Source of the DNA: Hondaea fermentalgiana
Lineage: Eukaryota; Sar; Bigyra; Thraustochytrida; Thraustochytriidae
Reading direction: 5' to 3'
Assembly: GCA_014084085.1 (NCBI GenBank)
Contig: NPFB01000005.1
Span: forward strand, 812,332 to 876,331
Length of the DNA stretch: 64,000 nt
This document shows, in pieces, positions 28,607 through 38,040 of this stretch (position 1 is its first letter; every line of letters starts with the position of its first letter). Under the pieces are notes generated by a model. The model was given only the letters and a program-made list of their open reading frames with translations. It did not search any database and was not told where the DNA came from. A program made the translations under genes and the position numbers.

Positions 28607-29842
28607 TCAGACGATCTGTTCGTGGCTGAGCATAACAAGGCTCTTGGCAGTGGGCCAGGAGAGCCCGTCGCCAGGAGGCTTGCGCGTCGAGGGACGCGCC
28701 CAGGCCAATGGGAAGCGACTCTTGCCAAAGACGAGCTCCCAGTTCCGGGTGTTGCCAAGGTCGAAATCGTTCCGAAAGAGCTTGCCAGCGTATTGAGCAC
28801 GTGCGTTAAAGGTCTGTCGCCCGTAAAACTCAATGGTGGTCTGGGCAGTGAGAATCAGATACGTGTGGAAGCCGAGCAGAGCGCCCACCGAAGGGACGAT
28901 GACTGCGCTCAAGAGACACGCAAAGGAGAGGGCCGGAGAGATGCGAAGGGGATTCGAAGCCAACGACAGATGAAAACCGCTTTCGACGTTCATTGGCATG
29001 TGCTCGTGTCCTTGACGGGATGACGGCTTCGCATATACCGGGCCCGAAGAGGATTGTCCAAAGATCTGAGCAAAGTCATAGTATGACACGGCGATCACCG
29101 AAACGTACGCACATGCAATCACGAGGTAGAACAAAAAGAGGTAAAAGTAGCGATAGTTGTAGTAACCAACGCAGGAGGCCACCCAGGGACAGTGATGGTC
29201 CATGGCTAAGATACAGTTGTCACAAATGCTGCAGTGATGGGCGCGCGGCGGCTTGGGCTTGACACACTTTTTGCATTGTTTCCATCCCGGTCGCATGGAA
29301 CCATCCGAACCTCCGACAGAGCCAACTCCATCGGAGCTTCCGCCTGTCGATGCTCCGGCAAACGGGTCAAGAGAGAGTGGTGTGGAGGATGCGCTCGGAA
29401 TGGCGCGGCGTTGCGTCACGTGCGTGTCGCTCGAGGTGTTGATCAGAACATCCTCGAGCTGATCATCTTCTGGTAAAGTCCTATTCTTGGAATAGCCATC
29501 GCGTCTGGAGCGACCGTGCTTTGAGCTTGAAGGGTTGCCCGGGTTCGTACGCGCGCACATGATCCAATTAAAGTAGATGTTGAACACGAATACAAGGCCT
29601 ACACCGTTGATGATATTTCGTTTCCAGAGCGGTTCGGAGAGCGGAACGAGCGGGTCCCACCAGAGAGCAATGAAGCAGACAGATGCAACGAGAGACATGC
29701 CAAACAGCATAAAGACCGGTCCTAGCGACCTGCAAAAGGTGCTACCCAGCTGCTCAATAAAAGCCATGCAAACAAAGAGACCTCCTGCAGGACGCGGTGC
29801 GAGCTTGCGCCGCGCGGGTCTCGCGGGTCCATCACTGAGCAT
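28607..29842 (-). CDS. DHHC-type protein S-palmitoyltransferase
   Basis: 411 residues from the ATG at 29842; the frame upstream offers only TTG. Two hydrophobic helices (about 45-70 and 80-100) precede a Ser-rich loop. Then comes the cysteine-rich DHHC domain: [48 protein letters not shown]. The catalytic quartet is Asp215-His216-His217-Cys218. Two more helices (about 240-262 and 315-345) complete the four-helix topology. A TTxE-like element (QTTIEF) follows the fourth helix, as in most family members. The enzyme forms an acyl-Cys intermediate and transfers palmitate to cytosolic cysteines of membrane-associated proteins, usually at Golgi or plasma membrane. Substrates unknown. Confidence 0.93.
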   Translation of the reverse strand: MLSDGPARPARRKLAPRPAGGLFVCMAFIEQLGSTFCRSLGPVFMLFGMSLVASVCFIALWWDPLVPLSEPLWKRNIINGVGLVFVFNIYFNWIMCARTNPGNPSSSKHGRSRRDGYSKNRTLPEDDQLEDVLINTSSDTHVTQRRAIPSASSTPLSLDPFAGASTGGSSDGVGSVGGSDGSMRPGWKQCKKCVKPKPPRAHHCSICDNCILAMDHHCPWVASCVGYYNYRYFYLFLFYLVIACAYVSVIAVSYYDFAQIFGQSSSGPVYAKPSSRQGHEHMPMNVESGFHLSLASNPLRISPALSFACLLSAVIVPSVGALLGFHTYLILTAQTTIEFYGRQTFNARAQYAGKLFRNDFDLGNTRNWELVFGKSRFPLAWARPSTRKPPGDGLSWPTAKSLVMLSHEQIV

Positions 29843-30031
29843 CGTGCAGACCCCGGTGCTCCGGTCTTCGGCCAAATTTCGTTTGGGGCTTTCGAGCTCG
29901 TGTTACAAGGTTGTGTGCTTTGTTTTGCTTTTTGCCCTGGTTGCTCAACTTGATCAGTGCCAGCCTGCCTGCCCACCTGCCTGCCGCGCGCGCGTCCTGT
30001 CAGCTCGGCAGTCTGGCAGTCTGTGCTAGCA

Positions 30032-30066
<35 letters not shown>

Positions 30067-30346
30067 GCGAAGCCCCTGCGCGGCCGTCCGCCGTCTCGTG
30101 CGGCGCGCGCCTCTTGCTTTTGCTTTATTTTGCTTTATTACCTCGCTCGCTCACTGGCACGTCATTCCTTCCCGCTCACTCGCCTATACTCGGGCCTATT
30201 CTTCACTGGCAATGGATTTCTTTGGCGGATTTCTTTTATACCATGGAAGTAGGCACACACTACAACGGCGCAAGGCGCAGTTACTGGGCCTCATCATGAT
30301 CAGTCAGAGAAGAACAATCCGGGACAAAATGAAAGATAGCATCGCT
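29843..30346. other. Spacer with DHHC promoter and (GGCT)n repeat
   Basis: 504 bp between minus-strand genes. (CCTG)n-like units lie near 29962-29985 and (GGCT)n at 30032-30066. No gene. Confidence 0.55.
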
Positions 30347-31789
30347 TTATTTTGCTCGCTTTCGGAGCAGCGACGAGAGCTGCTTCCGCGCGGGACCGAT
30401 CATATTGCCCTTGAGATTCGGGTCGACAACTGCCCGCTCAAGAGACGCAAGCAATGGGCTCGACAATAGCTGAGACCCGAGCTTACTGGCCGTAGCAAAG
30501 ACCAAGGTAGTGTACTTGTTCAGCTCGTCCTTGCAGCTTGAGACTTTGGAAGGATCCGCGGCGATTTCTGTACTCAGCTCGTGCGCCCGCGCAGTCAAAA
30601 GTTCAAGAAGACGAGAGACGGCTGACTCGCTTAGGGCCGGGCGTAAATTTACAAAGAGCTGCAGAACAGAAGCAGCGCTCGCGGACAGTTTACTCGTGGT
30701 ATTACTCTCTGTAGCGAGGCCGAACTCGAGGGCCTCGCTCACGGCATCTGGGGACGCCTTGCTAACGGCCTTGAGAGCAAGGCCAACAAGCTGGAGCTGT
30801 GGACGCAGTTCGCCAGCCGGCGGTGCATGCGTGCCAGCAAGAACACGCCCCAGGAAAGATCCCGTCACACCATTCGCAACTGCGCGAGGACGCGCGCGAA
30901 TGGTCGCCTCCAGACACGCTTGTAGAGCTCGCGGCGGTGCAGACTTGAGAACAAGAATATGCACAAGCAATGTGTTTTCGACAAGACGTGCACAATTTTC
31001 CTCTCGTGAGGTTCTTGCCTCGAGTAAAGGGCAAAGAAGGGCGGAGAGCGCTTCGGGAGAGGCCACATGTCGGTCAGGGCGAATCTGCAAACTCGTAATC
31101 GCAGCTGACACCTCTTCTGGACGCCCGGCACTCAGAATCCGACTCAGAATCTCACTTGCTTGTTGCATATAAGCATTGTCACCGTCAGAATCCCAATCCT
31201 TGAGCTCACCTAGAGCCTCCCAAGCGGCGTGCTCACGGGCTGCAGCATTTCCCCGTTCCTGGGACGTTGGGCCAAGCGAGGCGACGCTATCTTGAGAGGC
31301 AGTCCACTGCGAGTTGACAGACTCTTGCGATGCGATACCGAAGGCCATATCGTCGGCGGCGCGTGCTGCTTTGCCTGCTCGCTTTGATCGGTTACTGCTG
31401 GGTAGACGACGGGGCCTCGTTCTCTTCCGGCCTCGGTTCCTCCTTTGTTGACGCGTTTCCTCGCTCTTGCGACGCGCACGATCAGCAGCAAATTTTGCAA
31501 ACGTTTCACTGCACCCGAATCTTTTGTCATTTGCGCAGAGATCCCGCACGTGCTCACGTCGCTGTCGATTTGCCTCTTTTGCGAGCAGAAAGCGCAGGCG
31601 TTGTGTCCATATCCATGGCGCAGCAGCGTCTTCTTCTCCCCGTCCTTGTTTTTCTTCTCCTTGCTCGTCTTCGTCTCGGTCTCTCGTAAGAATACGCCTC
31701 AGATCTGCGTCCTCTACCCTGCGCAGATCGCCGAGCGCGCTCGCGAGCTCCGCCGCCTCGCGAGCGGCGCCGGCGCTCGCGCGCAGCAT
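30347..31789 (-). CDS. Helical-repeat protein, possible FANCE-like Fanconi anaemia core-complex subunit
   Basis: 480 residues from the ATG at 31789. The frame stays open upstream, but that part is Arg/Cys-rich and overlaps the neighbouring promoter and gene. Residues 1-190 are charged, with Arg/Lys-rich stretches that may act as a nuclear localisation signal (RRNRGRKRTRPRRLPSSNRS). Residues about 215-480 are paired amphipathic helices. The last segment (ELNKYTTLVFATASKLGSQL, LERAVVDPNLKGNMIGPARK, QLSSLLRK) resembles the end of the FANCE C-terminal HEAT-like domain, where a K-F/Y-T helix is followed by a short turn and a final L-K-K-L helix. FANCE binds FANCD2 and links it to the FANC ligase. 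This is a fold-level impression only; any other HEAT-like nuclear protein remains possible. Confidence 0.5.
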   Translation of the reverse strand: MLRASAGAAREAAELASALGDLRRVEDADLRRILTRDRDEDEQGEEKQGRGEEDAAAPWIWTQRLRFLLAKEANRQRREHVRDLCANDKRFGCSETFAKFAADRARRKSEETRQQRRNRGRKRTRPRRLPSSNRSKRAGKAARAADDMAFGIASQESVNSQWTASQDSVASLGPTSQERGNAAAREHAAWEALGELKDWDSDGDNAYMQQASEILSRILSAGRPEEVSAAITSLQIRPDRHVASPEALSALLCPLLEARTSREENCARLVENTLLVHILVLKSAPPRALQACLEATIRARPRAVANGVTGSFLGRVLAGTHAPPAGELRPQLQLVGLALKAVSKASPDAVSEALEFGLATESNTTSKLSASAASVLQLFVNLRPALSESAVSRLLELLTARAHELSTEIAADPSKVSSCKDELNKYTTLVFATASKLGSQLLSSPLLASLERAVVDPNLKGNMIGPARKQLSSLLRKRAK

Positions 31790-32325
31790 CCCCGCTTTTC
31801 GACATCGCGGTGGCGAGTCGCCCCAGCAAGGAGAGGAGAGGAGAGGAGAGGAAGGGGTCCCCGCGCGCACAGCGTGTGTACCTACCTTCGTGTGTCTCTG
31901 TTCCTGTTGGTTACTTATCAGGGCGTATGAGGCCGCTGCGAGCGGGGGAGAGCGAGGGAGGGAGAGAGAGGGTGAGAAAGAAGGGCAAATCCTGGACGCG
32001 CAGAGCGCACGGAGCCGAGCGGCGCGGCGCGAAGCGGGTGCGGCCGGCGAGAGCACGCGGCGCAGACCGCGGCGGTGGCCGCGCGGCAGCTGGCTGGCTG
32101 GCTGCACGCCTGCACGGCGTCGCTCACGCGGCGTCGCCTCGTCGGCGCACATACGTACGTACATAGACAGACAGACGCGCCGCAGGAATCCAGCGTAGAC
32201 AAACAGACACTGCAGGCAAACAGGCATCGCGCCGACACGTGCCTGCGGAACCCAAGCGAGGGCAAGCCCCCGAGCGTCTCGCGTCGCGACGGCGCAGCGA
32301 GGGGGGTGTCCAGGACAAGGCCAGG
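31790..32325. promoter_or_regulatory. Divergent promoter region between the FANCE-like gene (-) and the OTU gene (+)
   Basis: 536 bp between outward start codons. It has (GGAGA)n at 31830-31853, TGGC units near 32087-32102, a TACGTACGTACA stretch and GACA units near 32150-32176. Confidence 0.55.
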
Positions 32326-34206
32326 ATGGGCAACGGGTCAGGGAAGCTGCCTCTGGCGGGCGAGGTGGTGGACGTATTCGTCTCCGCGTACAACATGTGG
32401 GCCCCGGGTGTTGTGGAGAGCGTCGATCCCAAAAAGGGCACCGTCTCGGTGCAGGCCGTTGTGGACGACCAAGAGTTTCTCGTGCCAATCGCGCGCAATA
32501 AGGCCAAGTCGTATCTGGCTGCCCGAGGGCAATATACAGGCGTGAGTCGACAACACCAAAAACCACAACAAAATCAACAGCAGGGACGACGTCTGGAGCC
32601 CGAACCGGAGCTATCTCGCGCGCAGTCCAAGCAGCAGTACGCGGCCCAACTCAAGTCGGAACGCGAGGCTGAAGCCCTTGAAGAGGCCCGAGCCAAGGCG
32701 CGCGCTCGCCCAAAATCGAAAAGGCGATCCAGTGGCGTGGTTGTAGCGCGCTCTGTGGCTGTGGCCGGGCGCCACGCTGACAACGATGAAGAACTTGGGC
32801 TCGCCACTGCCGTCCCCGACTACGACGACGACGACGACGGCGACGACGATAACGACAAAGGATCTTCAAAGAAACCCGCGCCTGCGCCCGTGGCATCTTC
32901 TGTTCCTCTTCCTCTTCAGTCTGCGAACGGCGCCCTGGCCCTCAATGACGACGATATGGCCCTCATGCAGTCGGCCGTGGGCGAGGCCGTTGAAGACGAC
33001 GGCATGGTGCAGTTCACGGATGTCTTGGACAAGTCGGTTCCCCTAGTGGAGAGTTATGGACACTTTGGGGCCTCTGCTGGTCATGCACCGGGATCCTTTC
33101 CGCCACCTCCGCAACGTGGCTGGCGTTGGCGGCCCGCCATGGTCCTCGGCGCGACGGATAATGGCCGAGTGATGGTTCGTTATCTTGACGTGGACTCCAT
33201 CCCTCGAGAATACCCGGAAACGGGGGAGGTGGATCTGGATGACGGAGACACCTTTTCAGCGTATGAGACCATGTCTTCTTCGCACATTGTGCACCATTCC
33301 TATGCAGTCGACGACGTTCTTGATGTAGAAGACCACTTTCCCAGCAAAAAGGGCAACGGCATTCGCAAAAAGTGGCGCAAGTGTCAGATTGTTGCGCTTT
33401 CAGGTCCGTACTTTATCCGCGTTACCTTTGTGGGTTGGTCGAAGGCCTTTGACGCCTGGTTCCACGTACTCGAGCAGGCAGACCGCCTCGCTCCTTTCGG
33501 CAGCCACACCGAGAAGGGTCTTGAATCATCTGCGGGACTCGACGGCGTCTTCTTGAAGAACTTGCAAAAGGATCGCGAGCTGACCGTGTACAGCGTGGAA
33601 CCTGATGGCAATTGCCTTTTCCGGGCCGTCGCACACCAGGTCTACGGGGATTCAGAGCGACACGATATTGTCCGCTCGGATTGCTGCGACTACCTGGAAA
33701 AGAACCGCGAGCGCTTCGCGCCACTGCTCGGTTCCGACCAATTTGACGACTACGTCGCGAACAAGCGCCAACTCAAGGTTTGGGGCGACGATCCGGAGAT
33801 TCGTGCCATGGAGGAGCTCTACGATCGACCTGTCGAAATTTACGCCGCTACTGGCCTTGGAAGCAATACGGAGCCACTCAAGCTGCACTTTGAAGGCGAC
33901 CTTCCCTCGGACAGCAAGATGGGTCCCTATCTGCCGATTCGCATTTCCTTCCACGGCAACAACCACTACAACTCGGTCATTCCCTATGTGTCTCGTCAAG
34001 AGGTGACGAGCAAAGGTCGCAAGGTCAATGTTGATGTTTCAGCTGACGCTTGGGAGCCGCCAGCGATTCGCACAAAGGGTGTCATTCGCAAATACCGCAC
34101 GGGTCGTGGATCAAGACGTCTCTCTGGCGTGGCAGGATACCGTCTCGCTACGCAAAACCTTGATGAGGTTGATGCAGAAGAGGATGAGGGCAAATTCGCC
34201 GACTAG
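32326..34206 (+). CDS. OTU-family deubiquitinase, OTUD5-like, with N-terminal Tudor-like regions
   Basis: 626 residues from the ATG at 32326 (GCCAGGATGGG). Residues 1-62 (VDVFVSAYNMWAPGVVESVD) look like a Tudor/SH3-type strand module. Residues about 85-215 are a charged coiled-coil plus poly-Asp linker. Residues about 260-400 contain another barrel-like stretch (GWRWRPAMVLGATDNGRVMV). The OTU domain is about 415-565: EPDGNCLFRAVAHQVYG gives Asp427 and the catalytic Cys430, and NNHYNSVI gives His547. Closest recalled match is OTUD5/DUBA, including the MEELYDRPVEIYAATG helix-strand. OTUD5 cleaves K48/K63 chains in immune and chromatin pathways, and human OTUD5 needs a phosphoserine for activity. 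The Tudor-like part is an impression from short segments. The acidic-basic C-tail is disordered. Confidence 0.87.
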   Translation: MGNGSGKLPLAGEVVDVFVSAYNMWAPGVVESVDPKKGTVSVQAVVDDQEFLVPIARNKAKSYLAARGQYTGVSRQHQKPQQNQQQGRRLEPEPELSRAQSKQQYAAQLKSEREAEALEEARAKARARPKSKRRSSGVVVARSVAVAGRHADNDEELGLATAVPDYDDDDDGDDDNDKGSSKKPAPAPVASSVPLPLQSANGALALNDDDMALMQSAVGEAVEDDGMVQFTDVLDKSVPLVESYGHFGASAGHAPGSFPPPPQRGWRWRPAMVLGATDNGRVMVRYLDVDSIPREYPETGEVDLDDGDTFSAYETMSSSHIVHHSYAVDDVLDVEDHFPSKKGNGIRKKWRKCQIVALSGPYFIRVTFVGWSKAFDAWFHVLEQADRLAPFGSHTEKGLESSAGLDGVFLKNLQKDRELTVYSVEPDGNCLFRAVAHQVYGDSERHDIVRSDCCDYLEKNRERFAPLLGSDQFDDYVANKRQLKVWGDDPEIRAMEELYDRPVEIYAATGLGSNTEPLKLHFEGDLPSDSKMGPYLPIRISFHGNNHYNSVIPYVSRQEVTSKGRKVNVDVSADAWEPPAIRTKGVIRKYRTGRGSRRLSGVAGYRLATQNLDEVDAEEDEGKFAD

Positions 34207-34521
34207 TTTCTCTTACATCCCTTTTGGGGGCTCTGTTTGCACGGGGAGGTTCATCCATTATAATTTTCTGTTCGGTGCGCTGCTGCCTGCAAATTCTTTA
34301 TTGCAATGTTTGTTTGTTTGTTTGACGATCATTCCATTTCTGAGGAGTCTCGGCACGTGTCAAGAAGTGGGTCAAGCAAGGACGGAGCGAGAGAGCGATT
34401 AAGAAGGGGGAAAAGAAAGTAAAGTAGGAAAAATGCAGGGAGTTGATAATAGACTCTCGAATCGTAATAGAGAAATTCATTCACGGCCGCGAGTAAAATA
34501 CAGAGATTGGCCAGAGTCTAC
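34207..34521. other. Convergent spacer between the OTU gene and the small membrane-protein gene
   Basis: 315 bp, AT-rich, with a short TTTG repeat near 34308-34324. No gene. Confidence 0.5.
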
Positions 34522-34800
34522 TCATCGGGCGACCTTTTCGGAAGTTACGCTGCGGCGGTATTCCTTGTACCTTTCAAGCAAGTAGCGGCCCGTGAAGAAA
34601 TCGATAATACTCGTCGGTCGGGGCGCGGAGGCCTCTTTGTCATCCGTTTGCTGCAAATCATCGCTGTCCCCATCCTTGCCAGTGAGCAATTTCCCCCTCT
34701 TGTCGTCCTCTACGGCGACCGACTTGGGGCCTCCCCAAACCAGCACCACCAGCGCCACCAAGGCGCTCACCGCAAAGACAATGTACCGGAGCGGGCACAT
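34522..34800 (-). CDS. Small single-pass membrane protein, unknown
   Basis: 92 residues from the ATG at 34800. MCPLRYIVFAVSALVALVVL forms one transmembrane helix or signal anchor, followed by a hydrophilic, Asp/Lys-rich segment and a basic, aromatic end (FFTGRYLLERYKEYRRSVTS). Codon and residue usage past the helix look like coding sequence. The frame remains open upstream, but that DNA is GC-rich and Arg/Cys-rich, typical of promoters in this window. No homologue is recognised. A short signal-anchored type II protein is the simplest reading. Confidence 0.55.
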   Translation of the reverse strand: MCPLRYIVFAVSALVALVVLVWGGPKSVAVEDDKRGKLLTGKDGDSDDLQQTDDKEASAPRPTSIIDFFTGRYLLERYKEYRRSVTSEKVAR

Positions 34801-35740
34801 GCTTTCTTTTCTTCTTTGCTTGCTCGCTTGCTTGCTTGCTGCTGGCTGTCCGTCTTCTCTCCTCCCCTCGCCTCCTCCCCCTCGCTCGCTCGCTGCAATC
34901 CCCCGCGCCGCGTCTCGCCGCGCGTCGAGGCAGGCCTGCGCGCCGCAGCCGCTGCCTGTCGCCGCGAGCCGCGCCCTCGATTGCGGAACTGCTGCCTCCG
35001 CGCCGCGGCAGACACGCAGACTGCCTGCCTGACAGACAGACACACAGACAGACAGAGTGACTGACTGACATGTGAGAGACAGACGCACAGACAGTCGGAA
35101 AGCCGCTAAGAGCCGCAGCCCCCTATTGTCTTCGTCTTCGCGCTTCGAGTCGGCTCGGCTCGGCTCGGCTCGGCTCGCCGTGCTCCCGAGCCGAGTCTTC
35201 TCGTCTTGCCGCGCCGCGAAGGCGGCCGTTGCGAGAGGATCCGCCACGCGGAAGCGCGCTGCGTGGCCGCAGCTGCACTGCGCGTGCGCTGCGAGGTCCC
35301 GAGGCCCGCGGCCAGTGGTCTCCCTGCAGCGAGACACGGTTGAAGTTGTTTATGGAAAAACCGTGTATATCGTACCACGAGACCGTCACTCGTGCGCCAC
35401 ACTTTGCGAGCTGTCGGTCGAGCGCTGATCGGCCGGCCGCGACGGCTTGTTGCGGAAGGACCGTGACGTGCCGGCCGGCTGCGGCCATCTTGCGCAACGG
35501 GCCTGCCTGCTTGAGTTTCGCTCGCTCGCTCGCTCGCTTGACTCGTGAGCGTCGTCCTGTCAAGCAGGTGCGTTGGAAAACCTGCAGAGTGCAAAGAGCT
35601 TGAAAGACTAGGACGATGAAGCTCTCTCTTCGTGCGTTTGAGTTAGAGGGGGTGGGAAAATGGGGAGTATTAGTGTAGCTAGCAACTGCAGCCTTCGCGG
35701 ATTGGCTGGCAGTGGGTCACACGCATGCATGTATTGGGAG
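34801..35740. other. GC-rich spacer with several tetra- and pentanucleotide repeats
   Basis: Promoter side of the small membrane-protein gene. It has GCTT units near 34815-34840, GACA units near 35030-35062, (GGCTC)n at 35149-35178 and (CGCT)n at 35520-35540. ORFs on both strands are Arg/Ala-rich shadows. Confidence 0.55.
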
Positions 35741-35970
35741 GGGGAAAGATCTTTAATCTTCGTCAAAGCGATAAAGAACTGCGTTCTTTCCCCAAAGCTT
35801 TGGGGGGCGCAAGATAGGTGCAGAGCTTGATGATCACGAATATCTCGACCGTGCTAGGCCTAGTTCATGCAGCGGGCGATGTTAGACTTACCTTAATGCT
35901 TCATGAACTAGTGGCTGTCGGGAGATTTGGAGATATCTCGGCGCGGCAGGTCTACAAAAGACTGCCTATA
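35741..35970. other. Hairpin-rich stretch, possible structured RNA
   Basis: Five inverted repeats lie close together: AAAGATCTTT (35745-35754), AAAGAAC-TGC-GTTCTTT (35773-35789), CCCCAAAGCTTTGGGG (35790-35805), CTAGTTCATG with CATGAACTAG (35860-35869 and 35902-35911), and GGCAG-TCT with AGA-CTGCC (35945-35966). No long ORF lies across them. On the minus strand the large loop carries AAG-GTAAGT, a splice-donor match. Family and strand are unknown. Confidence 0.3.
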
Positions 35971-36189
35971 GGTGCCAAGCTGACTCTACCACTTCTGTGA
36001 CGCTGCTGTCTGCTCACGTCATTTCCAATTCCCCCAAACAAAAGGGGAAAACAATCCCAGATCGCCCCATCTGCTGCATCTATTTTGGTGATTCTTTGTC
36101 ATTGCAAGCACGCAAGCCATGCTTTCTGTTGGACCACAATTGAGAAGTGTATACCTTTCCAGAGATCTGAGGTCAGGTGGGAAGCTGCT

Positions 36190-37736
36190 CTAACTTAGAG
36201 AGACAGGTAATAGTAAATTTTGTAGCACAAAGCAGGGACAACGAATCGACCCGCGCCGTGGGAACGCGCGGGAGTTGTGCACCATCACAAGGCCGCGCCA
36301 TAGGTGCGTGACATGCTTTCCCTGTGCCCAAAATACAGGATTAGCGCAATCCTGGACCATTTCGTAAAAATGGATCAGGGTCGCGACCTGGGACCACTGA
36401 GCCGAACAGACCTGACAGCGACGATGCCAGAAGCCGGCAAAATTGAAACAGACCCGAATCGTACCAATCATATAGCATTCTCCGAGCAGCAGCGTGAGAA
36501 GCATACAACCTACTTTCCCCGTATCGTGCTGGCCACGAAGCGGAAACTCTTTCACGTTTTGTGAAAGAATCTTCTTCTTTTCATTCTTTATTCTCTGAAG
36601 AACTTACCGTCAACTGCTTTCACAATTATCCGATGCTCACTTCGCCTCAGTTCCTTTTTATTCTTTCGTACCTAAAAGCTTTTTCGCATTTTCTCATCGC
36701 TTCTTTGCATGGTCCTACCGTGCAACAAATATGTAATTACATGAATTGAAAGGTAATATGATCCATGTGCGATGGTAGTTCCGACCGCAGAGACTTACGA
36801 AAACAACAGCTCGAAATAGGCCTATACATGCCGGAAACATGGTGTTCGAAGAAATGTGCAGGTGCGGCGCAATAAGTCGCCCCTTCAACAGTGCCAAATC
36901 TTCACTTTTCTCTTGGTGGCACATTGTCACATGAAGAAGCTCATTTGCCGCTGAACTCAGTCTATGTAGGGTACAACGCAGTCACAGGACACGCAAGTAC
37001 AAGGCAGAGTGGAAACATGCGAGTCAAAAATAGACGAAAAGCCTTCACCACAGCGCAAGCAAAAAGTCAACGAGGCGATTGTGACGTCGCGAGACCACGA
37101 AAGGTNNNNNNNNNNNNNNNNNNNNNNNNNNNNNNNNNNNNNNNNNNNNNNNNNNNNNNNNNNNNNNNNNNNNNNNNNNNNNNNNNNNNNNNNNNNNNNN
37201 NNNNNGGTTTCGCTGGAAGAACATGGTGGACCGCGAGCACATACTCTGGCATATCGCTTCTCCCGTCTCGCAGGCTGATCATCGCTTGCGAGTCATTGCT
37301 TGCTATCGGCGTTGCGTTGTCCTCGCCGATCGTCTCGCATGCTTGCTCGATTGTATCCTCGTCATTTTGGGCATCATCACGCAAGTCGATCCCAGTCGAG
37401 GTCGTGGCTTGCACAAGCAAGTCCCCACTATGGTCCATCAACTCCACCATGCGACGAACTGCGTATGCAACGACATCTTGGCCCTCGGAATCGACAAAGT
37501 TTGCCGATCGTTGCTGCTGTGCTTGCTGCTGTAATAGATGTTGGTCTGACAAGCTGTCGGAGCCTTCGTTTGTAACACCGCTCGGTGAAGCATGACACCC
37601 AGGCCGACGAGGACCACAAACTATGCCACAACAAAACACATTCAGCAAGTGTACTCCCCAAAGCGGTCCCTCGAACAAAATGTCATCGCTTACCACACCA
37701 GGAGCTTGTTAGGATGCTGGGAGTTTCAACAGTCAT
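36190..37736 (-). CDS. Probable multi-intron gene of unknown function, interrupted by an assembly gap
   Basis: A chain of exons fits the minus strand. Exon 37694-37736 starts at ATG (MTVETPSILTSSWC) and is followed by GTAAGC. A 73-nt intron (37621-37693) ends in ATAG. The next exon (from 37620) stays open into the gap at 37205 with balanced, acidic sequence (MVELMDHSGDLLVQATTSTG, RDDAQNDEDTIEQACETIGE). Beyond the gap an open stretch ends at 36799 before GTAAGT. The intron is 36672-36798. A 64-nt exon, 36608-36671 (VRKNKKELRRSEHRIIVKAV), precedes another GTAAGT. The intron is 36510-36607. A final exon, 36190-36509, contains WHRRCQVCSAQW and stops at 36190. Phases agree at each join where both sides are visible. 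The two sides of the gap may be different genes. No domain recognised. The region is AT-richer than its surroundings. Confidence 0.35.
37106..37205. other. Assembly gap (100 N)
   Basis: Exactly 100 N, placeholder size. It interrupts the probable spliced gene on the minus strand. Confidence 0.99.
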
Positions 37737-38040
37737 TGGTACCTTATTAGGCGCTTTTGCGTCTACCTTTGCCCTATTACGACTTGGTACTCTCTGCCCA
37801 CATTAGCTCCTATTACCACCACCCCACGCGGCCCGCAAACGCAATAACTTTTCGTCTACGAAATTTCGTGGCTCGAAAAGACCAGATTCGCGCTCTCCAG
37901 GCCGAGCCGAAGCCGGGCGCCCTCGCCGCGGTCTGCGAAACGCAAGTGCAGATTTTCGGGTCTGTCAAATTTTGCTCCTGCTCTTATAAAAAGACGGTCT
38001 TAAAAAGTCACACCTGTTAGAACCTTTCAGCTAGAACAAG
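37737..38040. other. Spacer: promoter of the spliced unknown gene and 3' end of the sulfotransferase gene
   Basis: 304 bp with stops in all useful frames. No gene. AT content is higher than in the coding regions around it. Confidence 0.45.

Noticed and set aside
30347..32566. Full 739-codon version of the FANCE-like ORF
   Set aside because: The upstream part overlaps the OTU coding region and the GC-rich promoter; the ATG at 31789 gives a sensible protein.
34522..35337. 271-codon version of the small membrane-protein ORF
   Set aside because: The upstream extension is Arg/Cys/Ser-rich promoter DNA with tetranucleotide repeats; the ATG at 34800 begins a clean membrane helix.
35820..35850. U3 or box C/D snoRNA (TTGATGATC)
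   Set aside because: No box D at the right distance and no U3 box A or B.
35760..35910. Resemblance to U1 snRNA (GATCACGAA, ACTTACCT and CTGCGTTC on the + strand)
   Set aside because: The pieces occur in the reverse of the U1 order, and no Sm site was found.
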